This document shows, in pieces, positions 33,626 through 44,900 of a DNA stretch of 64,000 nucleotides. Under the pieces are notes generated by a model. The model was not told where the DNA came from and did not search any database. It saw only the letters and a program-made list of their open reading frames with translations. Numbering within the stretch: position 1 is the first letter of the stretch; every line of letters begins with the position of its first letter. Source of the stretch: Opisthorchis felineus (taxonomy: Eukaryota; Platyhelminthes; Trematoda; Opisthorchiida; Opisthorchiidae); NCBI GenBank assembly GCA_004794785.1, contig SJOL01009432.1:400584-464583 (forward strand). Direction: 5' to 3'. The position numbers and the translations under genes were made by a program.

Positions 33626-36276
33626 TCTGTTAAAAGTGTTCTGTTATGCCTACTCACGCTTTTGCTCACGACTCCTCAGTCTCATCCTGTTCAGTCAGAT
33701 CTGTCATCGTCAAGGACATGCAGCCATACTAGGAATTTTTTTAGACATGGAGTGCCCTTACTTCCTGTAAAAAATTTAATTAATCTACTTTTAGAGGGTT
33801 ACTTCTCTAAACCTGAGACTGTCAAAATCCAACTTCAGATAGACTTCCGCCATCTTCCAGCAGTTTGCGCTTTGTAATTTCGCAAAGCCGTTAAGCACGT
33901 TTCTGATGAGGACACTGATATTCTCTCACTTGGACGGATATTAGTGAAGTGCATCCTTCTGAGAACTGCAAGCGGGATAATTTTACGGAGAATTGTCAGC
34001 CTAGTAAGAAACCAAAACAGTGGTAACAATCGAGAATGAGTTGGTTGGGTCAATCTAGCATCGTTGAATAAATTTTATCAACTTTGATTCCATACGTTCT
34101 TCCTATAATGCACTGTAATTTGAAATGAAGCAGGTAGAAAGTGATCTTACTCGTGTGACACTAGAGTGTAGCCCCGAGAGTTGACTGAAACATACAAGTT
34201 GCTGACGAAGGGTGTTTCAAATAGGAGACAAAGCAGCCATGAAAGCAGTGGTTCAATTTTTTGCTGACTCGTGAGTACTGTTTTCTCAAAAAGCTTGTAA
34301 TGAACATGTTCTTTGACGACCGAAATTCTCCCTCTTGGGCTATTTCATTGTCGGTGTAGGTGATATTGTATAAGTATCTCAGGAAAGATAAAAATAGCAA
34401 CAACCCTATAATGAAACTTGTCATTCATGGTTTGCCTGGTCATGATACACTAACAACTATGTTCTTCTCCATTTATTCCGGAGCTACGGGTTTGATCACT
34501 TTCAGTACTAAGCATGTGTTAAGCCTATTATTAAATAATTGTCCATACGCCACGGCATCGCATTTCCTACTCATGAGAACTCCAGGTTACAGTGGTGGTA
34601 GTTTGCCTAAGGAAAACTTTCTTCTGAACTGGGATCTCCTGGATATACGGCTAAGCTGATCGTAAAGCGACTAATCGCAGTCGATCCGAAATGAAGTAAT
34701 GAACATGATGTCTTTCTGCCTACCCAGATACTCTGGGGCTAGACCCCTTCACAAACGGCTGTAATAAATTCGGATTTTGACCCAGCTCCACAGGTTACGC
34801 TGGTTGGGCCAGATAATTCAAATACCAGAGGACAGTTTGCCTCGTACAGGACACTTTGCACGGTCCTGAATCAGATGAAGAGGACATAGGGACGGTCAGT
34901 TCATGACTTAGCAACGAAACATGAAAGCCCTCATCAGTCAACTGAGTCACGTTAGTAAATACCGTTTCCCCGGATGTAGGACCGCGGAACGAGACAAACA
35001 GTTGACAGCGACCGTAACAAATGTGGCTGTCACGCAGCACCAAAACTATCGCCTTCACTGTGTACCTCTCACTTATTTTCATAGGTGCAAGCAGATCCAG
35101 ATTGAGCCATCGCCTCCAACGCGTGGCCGTCATTCCCATTTTCTCCTTACAGTCGGTGAACGAAACTGTAGCAGCTGGAACCCTGCAATTGGGTGCATGG
35201 TTTGTGAGCCGACAGCCGAAACAAGCTGAACCCCGAACGGTTTTTTCCACATGCTATCTTCGACACTGTGGAGCTTGGTTAACATTAGCATCTGTCTGAT
35301 TAGTTGTGCTCACTTAATTTAGTTTGTAGTACTTGAGCTACCTCCAGTACATACTGTTGCCAACAGGAAAAAGCTGATTCTGAAGGCTTGGCGGCGGTAG
35401 AAAAATAAGGGTAGATATAAGCTAGCAAACGATGAAAAGCGGAGTGAGAATAATTCCGCTGAATTTTCTATCTAATGGAAACTACATTCGATTCTTCTCT
35501 TGCAGGTGTCTGTTGAACTAGTTTGATTCACCAATAACGTCCGAAGCTCTGGAGTGCCAGGTTTTCACCATCCAGAAAACTTCAAAATACTTCAATTGTT
35601 AGTATTCAAATGCGGTATGACTATCTTTGGCAAGAACGCCCATAACATGGTCACTATCTGACCGTACTATGGCTCGCTTCCATTCATGTCTCGATCGGTT
35701 TCATATTGCAGTACCGCTCACCTCGCTAGTATGCGCATGCGTTGATGGTACAATTTACATAACAGAGAGCAGCGGCAACGAAATTCTCACCAAAAGCCAA
35801 GAGTAATGTCTTCAGCATTGAACCGCTGAAGTTTCAGGTAATTCGTTCATTTCGTTAGTGGATGAAGAGATATTCCTCCTTACTTAGGCATAGTTTTTAT
35901 TCAGAAGACCCATAGTTAAAGCCCAGCACTGGCTTCTTGATTGCCTCTGTCTAGGCTTGGGCACCTTCGCAGTAGATCACTGCTCCTGCTTCCTTCAGTT
36001 TGCACGATAGTCATGAACCAAAATGATTTCAGAGCTCAACAACAATGAATTTTATTAGGTGTGGGTTGAGTGGGTGGAATAAGCCTCTATCCATATTTCA
36101 AGCTGTATTGAACACACCCTGGCGATAGTAACGGTAACACAGATTCTGTAGTCTGTTTTCCGACAGTTTATATTGGCCTTCTTTTGAGTAATCGTCACTC
36201 GGGAAAACAGGTGACATATCTACGCAAACTCCCACTTCTAGGTTGGAGTTCAACTGCACCGGTCAGCCTTCTGTCG
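33626..36276. other. No gene recognised
   Basis: The longest frame (151 codons, minus, 34795-35250) opens at a GTG, with its first ATG about 36 codons in, and has no domain I know. Nothing else stands out. Confidence 0.45.
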
Positions 36277-36279
36277 CCT

Positions 36280-36352
36280 TGTTTGGAATGTTGCGGATCT
36301 CATTCTGCCTAGAGGTTCTCAATCTGCGGAGTGCTGATAATTTTCAATGAGA
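36280..36352 (+). repeat. Possible SINE fragment, copy 3
   Basis: TGCCTAGAGGTTCTCAATCT, then GCGGAGTGCTGATAATTTTC and AATGAG, resembles AGCCGAGAGGT...TTCG and GCGCACTGCTGATGATTTCC-AATAGG of the SINE at 33455. It is short and diverged, so homology is tentative. Confidence 0.35.
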
Positions 36353-36576
36353 CTGACACAAATGTACGGCGTGCAACAAATTTGTATCATAGGCTAGCTG
36401 TGCCGAGATGGCAGGAGTGTATGAAGATACAGGCGATTAGGGACGAGGATTGATCCCCTCGGTTCAGCAATCAGGAAACCAACATGGGATCTCTTTCAAG
36501 TCTATCGCATTGAAGTATTACTTGTTCTCCTTTGTGCAGGTAGACACTAGTTTTAACGGGTTTTCAACCAGAAAAA

Positions 36577-36582
36577 TTTATT
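36577..36582 (-). terminator. Candidate polyadenylation signal (AATAAA) for the DRC9/10-like gene
   Basis: TTTATT on the + strand is AATAAA on the minus strand, about 350 bp downstream of the stop codon of the gene at 36931-38037. It is the nearest canonical hexamer I noticed, and its use is inferred. Confidence 0.3.
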
Positions 36583-36930
36583 CCAAGCTCACTTACTTCC
36601 ACACTGTAAATAAATTTCCTATGCGTTTGCTATGCATTCTTGGAGACGTTTTTTAACAGAATTCTAGCTATATAACCAAAAAAGCACAAACAGCTTCCGA
36701 AAATAAGAATCTTTCCCATCCTTCTTGGATAAATGCTGAAAGAATACCCATTCACTCGCCTTGCAAAAAATTGGGTTTACTGCCAAGAATGATGTTGAAT
36801 AGTGGCTGTACTCGACGGTCATCCAGTTATCTCAGGGTGTAAGTATTTCAAAGGTATTCCTCTGCAGTAAGAACCTTACATAACCCACAATTAATTGCGT
36901 AGTATTACACCTCATATAATCGGCCCTTAT

Positions 36931-38037
36931 CTATGTAGCTGTCTCAGTCGGTTTTTTTTCTTCAGCAGTTTTCTTGTACTTCCCACTCTTCTTCCCCTTA
37001 CGTTTTCTGCGCAGGCGAATCCCATGTACTGCAACCATTGTGCGCCACCAGGACTGAATCTGAATGACTGACATTATAACTCTCTTAGCATATTCTTCTC
37101 TCAGTCGAATGGCGTCTTTCTCACGCTGGTCAACGCGCAAAATATTATCACATGTTTCGTAATCCTCTTGTAACTTGATGTACAAGGCTTTATGGTCCTC
37201 AAGTTGCTTTTGTACCTGCTCAAGACGCTGAGAAAGTTTTAATGGAAGATCGTTCTGCGGGATTAGTTTGGACAGAATCACTTTTTTGGTAATATCCGAA
37301 TAGAGCCAAGAGTTGGTTTCTTCACCTACTCGTGTTGATTGAGCTATTACGGCTTTTACATGCTCCACCCTGTCAGTAAGTTCCCTTAGCTTGCCGTTTT
37401 TTGCTGCATTTTTTTCATGTAAAGCTGTTGCGTATTTCTTTGATTTATACTGCAGCACCATCTTAGCCATCTCCCTCACTTCCTGGAATTCATGTTTAAG
37501 GTTTCGCAAAGTTTCAGCAAATTCCACGGATTCCTTCTGAATGTCCAGTTGCAAAGCTTGTACGTCTTCTTGCAACCTGGCCAGCTCTCGTTCTTTTTCC
37601 GCTGCAGATCCGACAAACGTTGCCAGCTTGTCTAGTTCGGATTGTTCCTGATTGTTATACTTCTCCAAAGTAGTGAATGTACCACTCTCATCAAGTTCGA
37701 ACAGCAAGTTTCGCAGGGTTAAAGCTACTCGGGATACTATTTGCAGATATTTAACTTTGATACTCTCATCTTCGTTCAGTTTACGAAATGTACCATCCGG
37801 CAGCTCCAGGTAATCTTCACGTCTGGATTTTTCATAGCGTAGCAAAGTCTGGAAAAATATTTTGTTCAGTTCTGTGAGCAGCGTGTCTTGATTGGTCTGT
37901 GAACACCCAGGTGATCCATTTTGGGAAGGGAAATTATGTTTTCCAATATTCGACAATAATTCGACCTCTTTGCAGGCATCACTAAATACAGCCAGAAGGG
38001 CTAAGCATTCCGAAGGTGTGAACAGAGACTGCGTCAT
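36931..38037 (-). CDS. IQ-motif coiled-coil protein, axonemal DRC9/DRC10-like
   Basis: An intact 368-codon frame without frameshifts, far longer than any other frame here. The ATG (38035-38037) directly follows an in-frame TGA, so this is the start if there is no upstream exon. Residues 1-40 are hydrophobic/helical (CLALLAVFSDACKEVELL). Residues of about 120-310 are heptad-rich coiled coil (for example ELARLQEDVQALQLDIQKE and LSQRLEQVQKQLEDHKAL). At 327-332 an IQSWWR motif is a partial IQ motif (the following Gly and last Arg are replaced). It is followed by a lysine-rich tail (LRRKRKGKKSGKYKK). This build matches nexin-dynein regulatory complex subunits DRC9 (IQCG) and DRC10 (IQCD), calmodulin-linked parts of motile axonemes. 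I cannot decide between the two, and another IQ coiled-coil protein is possible. It is shorter than the human proteins (about 440-450 residues) and has no intron, which is unusual for a fluke gene. No tandem neighbours. Confidence 0.8.
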   Translation of the reverse strand: MTQSLFTPSECLALLAVFSDACKEVELLSNIGKHNFPSQNGSPGCSQTNQDTLLTELNKIFFQTLLRYEKSRREDYLELPDGTFRKLNEDESIKVKYLQIVSRVALTLRNLLFELDESGTFTTLEKYNNQEQSELDKLATFVGSAAEKERELARLQEDVQALQLDIQKESVEFAETLRNLKHEFQEVREMAKMVLQYKSKKYATALHEKNAAKNGKLRELTDRVEHVKAVIAQSTRVGEETNSWLYSDITKKVILSKLIPQNDLPLKLSQRLEQVQKQLEDHKALYIKLQEDYETCDNILRVDQREKDAIRLREEYAKRVIMSVIQIQSWWRTMVAVHGIRLRRKRKGKKSGKYKKTAEEKKPTETAT

Positions 38038-38135
38038 TCATCGGAGTGTCCGAAGCGTTTAAACTAATCAATAGGTTGATCACGTGAAGCTGAGGACTTG
38101 ACGCTTCAGTTCCCATTTAACCTAACGCTTTGATT

Positions 38136-38145
38136 TAATTGGTTA
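38136..38145 (-). promoter_or_regulatory. Possible CCAAT box upstream of the DRC9/10-like gene
   Basis: ATTGG on the + strand (38138-38142) is CCAAT on the minus strand, about 100 bp upstream of the ATG. A TATATAAAT-type stretch lies farther up (about 38258-38268, minus strand). Both are short motifs that can occur by chance. Confidence 0.2.
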
Positions 38146-40677
38146 ATACTGGAACAATATGATTGTCGTGTGTGGTTATGATAGTTTTTTAATTGAAACC
38201 ATCCCATCTTAATAAAGAACAGCCCCCGGAATCACCCTTACTTTTTCTACATTATATTTATATATCAAACCGAATCCCGAATCAAAAGTACGAGAACTAA
38301 AGTGATTTATAACAGTGGTTAATCAGTAAGACAAATTCGTTAAAAACCCGAATGCTTTGTGTGAGTCAAATAGGTGTTCCTAACTTTTCATCAATTTCCT
38401 GGAAAGATGCTAAGCACAAAGAATGTACAATTGATAAGGTCAACTTAAAGTTGTTCAGGATATATCATGTGTAAGGATGGAGAAGTCCAGTTTTCCGGTC
38501 ACATTAAGGTTCTATATTGATTTTATCGACATTACCCATTACCCATATTTTGTAAAACCTCTTGATTTTTGCGAGAATTCCTAAGCTTCTCTGTAGTTAG
38601 TACCCACTTAATTAAAAAATTTTGGTTCGTCACTCTCTAATGTGAGTTTGGTCTACATACCCTACTCGGTTAAGCATTTCACAAAATCCACCAGCCATTG
38701 TTATCCACGAGTAGTTGGTTCATACTTTCGCACATAGTTTTGGGAAGGTATTTGGTTAGGTAATCAGCCATCCGTCACCTAGAATGCTGCTTTTTCTGGG
38801 ACTTCACTTACCAGCTCGTCTTTATTTATATCTCATATGGGCTTATTTGAGGTTCAAGGACACCAGTAATGGAGCTAGTCAGAGTCTATTTTTCTGAACT
38901 CGGTTCGCATCGCTGCTCTGAGGTTCATGAATTGCAACCGTCAAGCTTGTAATACTAATGGCTAAATTATGCCTTAGTATTAGTTTGACGTCTTGATCTG
39001 GTAAAGCCTTATGTAGAAATCCACAACCTGGTGGCATGACAAGAAGTTGCGTGATAACTCGTGCTCGTGCGCCTGCTTGAAGCATATGGTGAGTTAGCTC
39101 TGAAATATCACAAGGACAAGAAATTAAAGGTTACAGAGTAGCAGCAGGCCTGCGGTAAAAAGTGCCGGCCAAATACAAAGATGAATTTTCCGGCAGGACG
39201 TGCAATCCAGTTCCATATGCAGGCCGGTGGTTGATGACCTGTTTGCGTTTTTCCAGAATTTTAGGCTTCACCGTATTTGTAGCACTTGATCTTCAACTGG
39301 GTCTAGAATAATGTCAGATCATCTGCTAGTAGGCACTTCTTTTTTATGCCGATAAATTCATCTGCTTACACGAATGCTGACAATATGCCTTCGTGGTAAC
39401 GAATTCAAAATCTGTTTGATTCTCCCCCTTTTGTCTTCATGTATCCTGACTCCAGAATTTGGTTGGACAGAACAAAGTTTAGAACGACATCAGGTGGTTC
39501 ACATACAAGACATACCAACCGGTAATAAGTATGACGAAAAGTACAACACGATAAAATCACCTGACCAGCTCATCCTTCGCCCCTCTCCAAACATTTTCAT
39601 CCGCATCCATCAAAGCAGGTGGGTGCGTCTGAGGCTGCGTCAGATTAAGTGCTTGAATCATACCAGGGGATAAATTGTCCAGTCTTTAAGGCACAATTAG
39701 GAGGAACGTGGGCTTGACACGGTACCAGCAGACGTGAATGATTACCAACAATACTCAACTTTCCGACCTTTATTACCAAGAGTGTTATCTAAAAGTATCA
39801 GCCTACATTCATTTCGTCCATGGTGGCCAGTTCGAGGCAAGACGAACAACTGGGGGTTGGCGCTCTTCTCATTCCTGTGTATTGGTACCTCCTCATCAAC
39901 ACTGAATGCTATGTTAACCATTCACTGGTCTCAGTGTATTTGCGAAAGCTACCTCCGTTAAAATAAAACGTAGAACCAGTGTCGTGTCATCGGTATTAAG
40001 GATATTTTTGGACCAATGCACCAAGCAAAAACCTTGTACCTAATTGTATCAGGGGTCAAGATATCCGTTGTAAAATCTGAGCCACTTCATATAATCCCTA
40101 GTGTCGAATCGATAATCCAGCCTGAATTTCTCCAAACACACGCTGTCACCTGCCACCTTCTGTACATTTTACGGAAATAAGGCCCTAGTGAGGAGAACAC
40201 TTTTGACGGGCATGTTTTCATTCGGTTGCTGACACTCCTGTGCGTGAACTGCCTGTCGTGGGGAGCGAAGCCTTCACCATTCGTTTTTAATAAGACGGAA
40301 AACCTGACATTTGTGTGCCCTGTAAGTTTACTGAGGCATCCAGCTGCAATTTTACTTGGAGCCTTAAGGAGGATCACGCAGCAGCCACCCGACAGAGATG
40401 TCACCATCTGAAGACGCCTGAGCAGACGGCCGATTCGAATAATCAGTTCCACCATTATCGATGCACTGACATCTTCCAAACGATGAAACTTCTCTATCCT
40501 TGCATTTAACCATACTCATTTCTCTGGATAGTATTGGGGAGTATGAAACTTCGGTTGAGATTAATTCCGGTATATTCAGTCATTTTATAGTGAACAACCA
40601 AGCAGCGCTGTACACCTACTTCATCCTAATTGGGCGTTATCATCAGTGCTTAGCTCTCGAATCTTTAGGGTGACGCC
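38146..40677. other. No gene recognised
   Basis: Frames of up to 130 codons (minus, 40087-40479) with no recognised domain. No repeats seen by eye. Confidence 0.45.
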
Positions 40678-40843
40678 GGCCGGAGATCTCCAGGCTGGTG
40701 GATGGTGAGTAAACCGTTTAACCACAAGCGGCTCACTAGCAGTGTGAATAACTCGCACATAGGTAGCGTAATCACCACCCGTCTACAAATCAGCTACTAG
40801 CCGGGATGTAGCGTGTTAAAATCTCCCTGGAGATTCCTGGGCC
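40678..40843. mobile_element. MITE-like inverted-repeat element (candidate)
   Basis: GGCCGGAGATCTCCAGG at the left end faces CCTGGAGATTCCTGGGCC at the right end. The right end reverse-complemented is GGCCCAGGAATCTCCAGG, so the two ends match over 17-18 bp with small gaps. The 166-bp interior has no reading frame. The flanks show no obvious target-site duplication, so it may be a chance inverted repeat or a decayed MITE. Confidence 0.4.
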
Positions 40844-41899
40844 AGCTCCTGATAAGGACTAGCCTGCCCGGCGGTATTTCTCAGCTTTCTTCAGGCATTA
40901 ACTTCACTTGCACGGCCAAATCTCTGCTGATATCCACCTTTCTATTAATATTGTTCTGGGACTAATTATGGTGTTTTTTCTCTTCTCGTCATGTTTGAGG
41001 ACTGCGCTGAGAACTCCTGCCACCCACCAAGGTCCGCCCGCAGTGCACTTTAGTGGACTGGTAACTTTTTTGGTTTTCAGAGGCGTTTATGCTGCCAAAT
41101 GGTGCATCAGCTATGCAGGAAAATCGATGGATATCTATCACATAGCTACAATCATTTTTAATTTCACGCCAATGTAACAATATTCTAGGTTGTGTACGCA
41201 TGTTTTTCCCTCCAGTAACTACAAAGGACGGAGGTAAAACGGCATCCCCCAACACGTACTAGTATAATCCATGCACGTGTTTTTATCAGCATAGTCAAAC
41301 GAGTGGACAGTATTGGTCTATTCGTCCCTGATTACATCCAAACTCCTCATTTCTAACCACCCACGGAAAAGTTCGAAGAAGATTGGATTACCTTTGCTTA
41401 GGTGGCAAAACGGCCACTTGCATAACAATGCCATGTAAGCTTGAGTACATTCACGGTGATAATATGTAGTCTGGTCGAATAGGGTTGAAGGGGGTGGAAG
41501 CTAGTGAAGAAAATAATATAAGGCTCATCTTAAATCTTTTATGACTGATGAGCAGTCCGCTGATGTTGGCACCTACAACTGACAGAGTGGAATGAAATTA
41601 CTCCCTCTGACCACAGCGTATGGACACCAAAATATTTAACAGCCCTGAATATTTCGACCTGGAATATTTCCTTGATTATCAGCAAGATATACTTTCCTGC
41701 TTATCCGCAGAAGCTTTGGCTGGGTCAGATGGGCAATGTTTGTGCTACTAGCAAGACTCAAATAAGGGAAAAATGTAAAATAACACTCGTGTAAATATTA
41801 GTGTCCACCCAGAGGTTATATATTTCGGAGGGTGACATTCATCCTGAATCAATTGACTGACACTGACTCATTACCAATGTTTTCTATAGAGGAGAATGT
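40844..41899. other. No gene recognised
   Basis: No motif-bearing frame, RNA gene or repeat recognised. Confidence 0.45.
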
Positions 41900-41992
41900 T
41901 GGTAGCTCAGGTAGCGTAGATGGTCGATGGCTTGTTCGCCGAGTTGCCCAGCTCAGCAAACAAGCCAACGACCATTTCCAACGTGGCTAACC
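41900..41992. repeat. Hairpin-forming palindromic repeat
   Basis: The arm at 41920-41943 pairs with 41952-41975: 21 of 24 bases are complementary, with an 8-base loop (TTGCCCAG). Two of the three mismatches are CG in one arm against what would be TG in the other, as if a once more perfect palindrome had decayed at CpG sites. Just outside, GGTAGCTCAGGTAG (41901-41914) resembles a pol III A box, and CGTGGCTAACCAGAG follows the right arm. It could be part of a repeat family, a pre-miRNA-like hairpin or a fold-back transposon fragment. Confidence 0.75.
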
Positions 41993-44900
41993 AGAGACTG
42001 GTCAACGTACTGCCATATGTGCTGTGATCGGTGTGTCCTGCTGCTAGCGTGCGCGCGTTACCCGTTGTGTGTGCTTCACACCTGACCTTGGGACTGAGTA
42101 GTGTGATGGAGTAGGCCAGACAAAAAATGACAGAAAACTCATGAGGAAAGCGTCATATGAACAGCAACTGATTCAACGCACCAGCTCTGTGCATGTGCTC
42201 GTGTTTCTTGCAGTGGCTCAAGAGTGTAATTTATGTTTGTTGATTCGAACCTCCAATGGTCTGGTGGTGTGCTCATTGTCAATGCGGTCGCAATTTGTAC
42301 ACTTATTCTTGTAGACGCTCCTTGTGCGGTCATCGGGCTGAAGGGGGTCGTTTGTGCGAACCGGTCACCTTTGCAATCCACTAGGAAAGTAGTGAGGATG
42401 ACGAAGCAGCAAAGCACACAATGAATACGCTTAGATGTGCGGTGCCGCGCACTGGTTCAACCCTCAGTTAGGCTGCTGTGTCTGGGTTTGACGCCTGAAG
42501 CGTATGTCTGATGTAATTTGTTGGATACCCATTGTTTCTCAATGTCTGTTTAATGTGGATAATCTCCCTTCCAGAGAAAGCTTTCGGACAGATGTACTGT
42601 CTCGGTTGCCTGTAGAAATAAGAAATGAACGGGATCCATTCAGACTGACTGAACAACAAATTGATCGATCTGAGATGACCTACGAGCCTCGGTGAGCATT
42701 ACTCCACTCAATTCCTTATTGACTGGTTCAACTTAATGGTCTGTACTTCCTTCATTCTTCCTATTCATCTAATTCGACGGAATACCAATCCTGATTCGTT
42801 CACTCATGGTAATTAAGATGATGTTTTGACTTGTCCGGCCGGAGTACATTTACAAGTACAAAGGGGTTTGAGTCGACATTTAAAGTGACCTCGGCGAAAC
42901 TATTCACAAGGTTGCTGAAAACTCTTCTACAGCCCACGACCGGTTTTGCCCTTCTTGGGGCCCAGCAGGTATGCGCAGTCCCCGAGTTTCCATCAACCTT
43001 ATGTTCTAACTGAACCCAAATTGGACTGATACATTGGACCGACAAATACACTCATTTGCAAATCAATTTGGTTTTCACGGGAGACTCACCTAAATCTCTC
43101 GTTTATGATACTCTTCAACTGAGTGTGCAGCACAAAGGCCGCCTCATGTTTCATTTATTTCATTTGATGAGAAAAAAATGCTACCACGGTCGTTTCCGCT
43201 GCTGACGAAAATTTTTGTATCTGAGAATGATCCAGAATACTGCTCGGTGTCGTAGCTACAAGGAAAAAAATGCTTACAGATGAGGTGCCTTGGTAGGTGC
43301 TTTCCGGTGGGATAAGTGATTAAAACAGATGTTAGGAAATCCAGTGAATAGTGATAACTTTTCTTTCTTACTTATGTCTGTATACAACGAGAATAAGTTC
43401 ATATGTAATAACTAATAACGGACATGGCCCAAGGACTTCACTGACACTAAGTCGTTTTGCAACGCTGATACTGATCATCATGATAAAGCTTTAGGGGTCG
43501 CAGAAAGCAAGAAAAACCAGAGTTGTGTTAGGTTTCACGGGGAACTCGGGCGAAATATAGTTAATTTCATCTGCTGGGTGTACTGGCAATACCGTCTTCT
43601 ATGCGCAGGAGTCGCAAGAATAGGTCATAGTTATACCAGAACTCCTTAGTTGGTCAATCGGTGACTCGCTTTGCTCGATGACCTCAAGCGCATTGGCGTT
43701 CCTGTTTTTTTATCGCTCGCCTACCAAACGAAACAGACTTTTCCGTCACTTGCGCCCGGCTTAGTCGTGTGCTGAAGTTGTAACCACTCTTGCTCCAATA
43801 CGCTAGTTAGGCGCTGGTGTTCAAAGGACTTTAATATCTATGATATTGAGATGATATGTGGTTACTTCATGTAAACATCTGTGGCCCACTTTATGTCATG
43901 TGGAAGTAGAACATATTGCCTGTATGGCACTCTACTGCTTCGTGCTTAGTTCTGTTAGACCTCCACCTACTTGAGTGATAGCACCCCTATCTTCCATTTG
44001 AGCACCAGCGCCCTCTCTCCGACCACCTGAGGGCTTCTACTCCCCTGCAGTCGGAAATCAACCCGCAGGAAGGCGGTATCATCCACAAGGAAGGCTTACA
44101 ACTTGAATAAAATGGAGACCAAAACTGTTGATACATACGTTTACACACAGTTTGACAGCAAGAAGGCACCCATGAGATATTAAGGTTTTCAGCACAGCTG
44201 CCATCTTATCATTGGCAGTGATTGCATTTCGAGTACTCTCATTCAGATTTAAACAACAGACAAAAAGGCTGACGTGTACCTAGTTGATATGAAATAGTTT
44301 ACCTTGCAAGTCATCTTTTAAAATAGTGCACATGGCAGTCGGTTGGCACATTTTGGTTCACTCAGTAATCGACTGGAATTTACTACAGTATTGACTGTAG
44401 TGTAGCTAATTCTGCCTATTCTTGCCCATCCAGCATACTACCTACCGATCGAGTTACTGATTGTGTGCATAAGCAAAATTTACTTCGCTGCTGACCGCCG
44501 GAACACAGAAATGTTGTTATCGGTTTCAGGTGCGTTTCACCATCGTGGCAACGGAAACCTGAAAAGCTGTTGGCACGTAGATCATCAAGTACATTGGGGT
44601 CCAATAACGCTCTCAAGTCACAACTACAGGACACACGATGAACGGCCGAGTAACCCAGGTTTTGAATTTGGAGTTGAACGATCTCGGTTTTATTCCGAAG
44701 CAGAGGCCCCGAAATTAGCTACTTACCGAGTAAAGATAATCTGTGCATTTCTTGTTTTAGTTAAATAGACGTAAATAAAGCTAACACCTTAATTGACTGG
44801 CTTACTCAGCGTGAACGCTAACGAATTTCGAGAACCCTTGGAAAGACATAGTTATCGCACTCATAAGAAAAAACCAACTGAATTTCCAGAAAGGGGTTAG

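Noticed and set aside
34795..35250. 151-codon minus-strand frame
   Set aside because: It opens at GTG, its first ATG is about 36 codons in, it has no domain, and overlapping + frames of 92 and 102 codons cover the same bases. Length alone does not support a gene in 64 kb.
38095..38125. X-box (RFX) site upstream of the DRC9/10-like gene
   Set aside because: Only a half site (GGGAAC on the minus strand) fits; the other half does not match.
42139..42417. 92-codon minus frame with a signal-peptide-like start
   Set aside because: The start codon is GTG and the opposite strand also reads as hydrophobic, so the pattern follows base composition.
42425..42500. tRNA or SINE head around GGTTCAACCCT
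   Set aside because: A B-box-like string is present but no A box or foldable D arm at the right distance.
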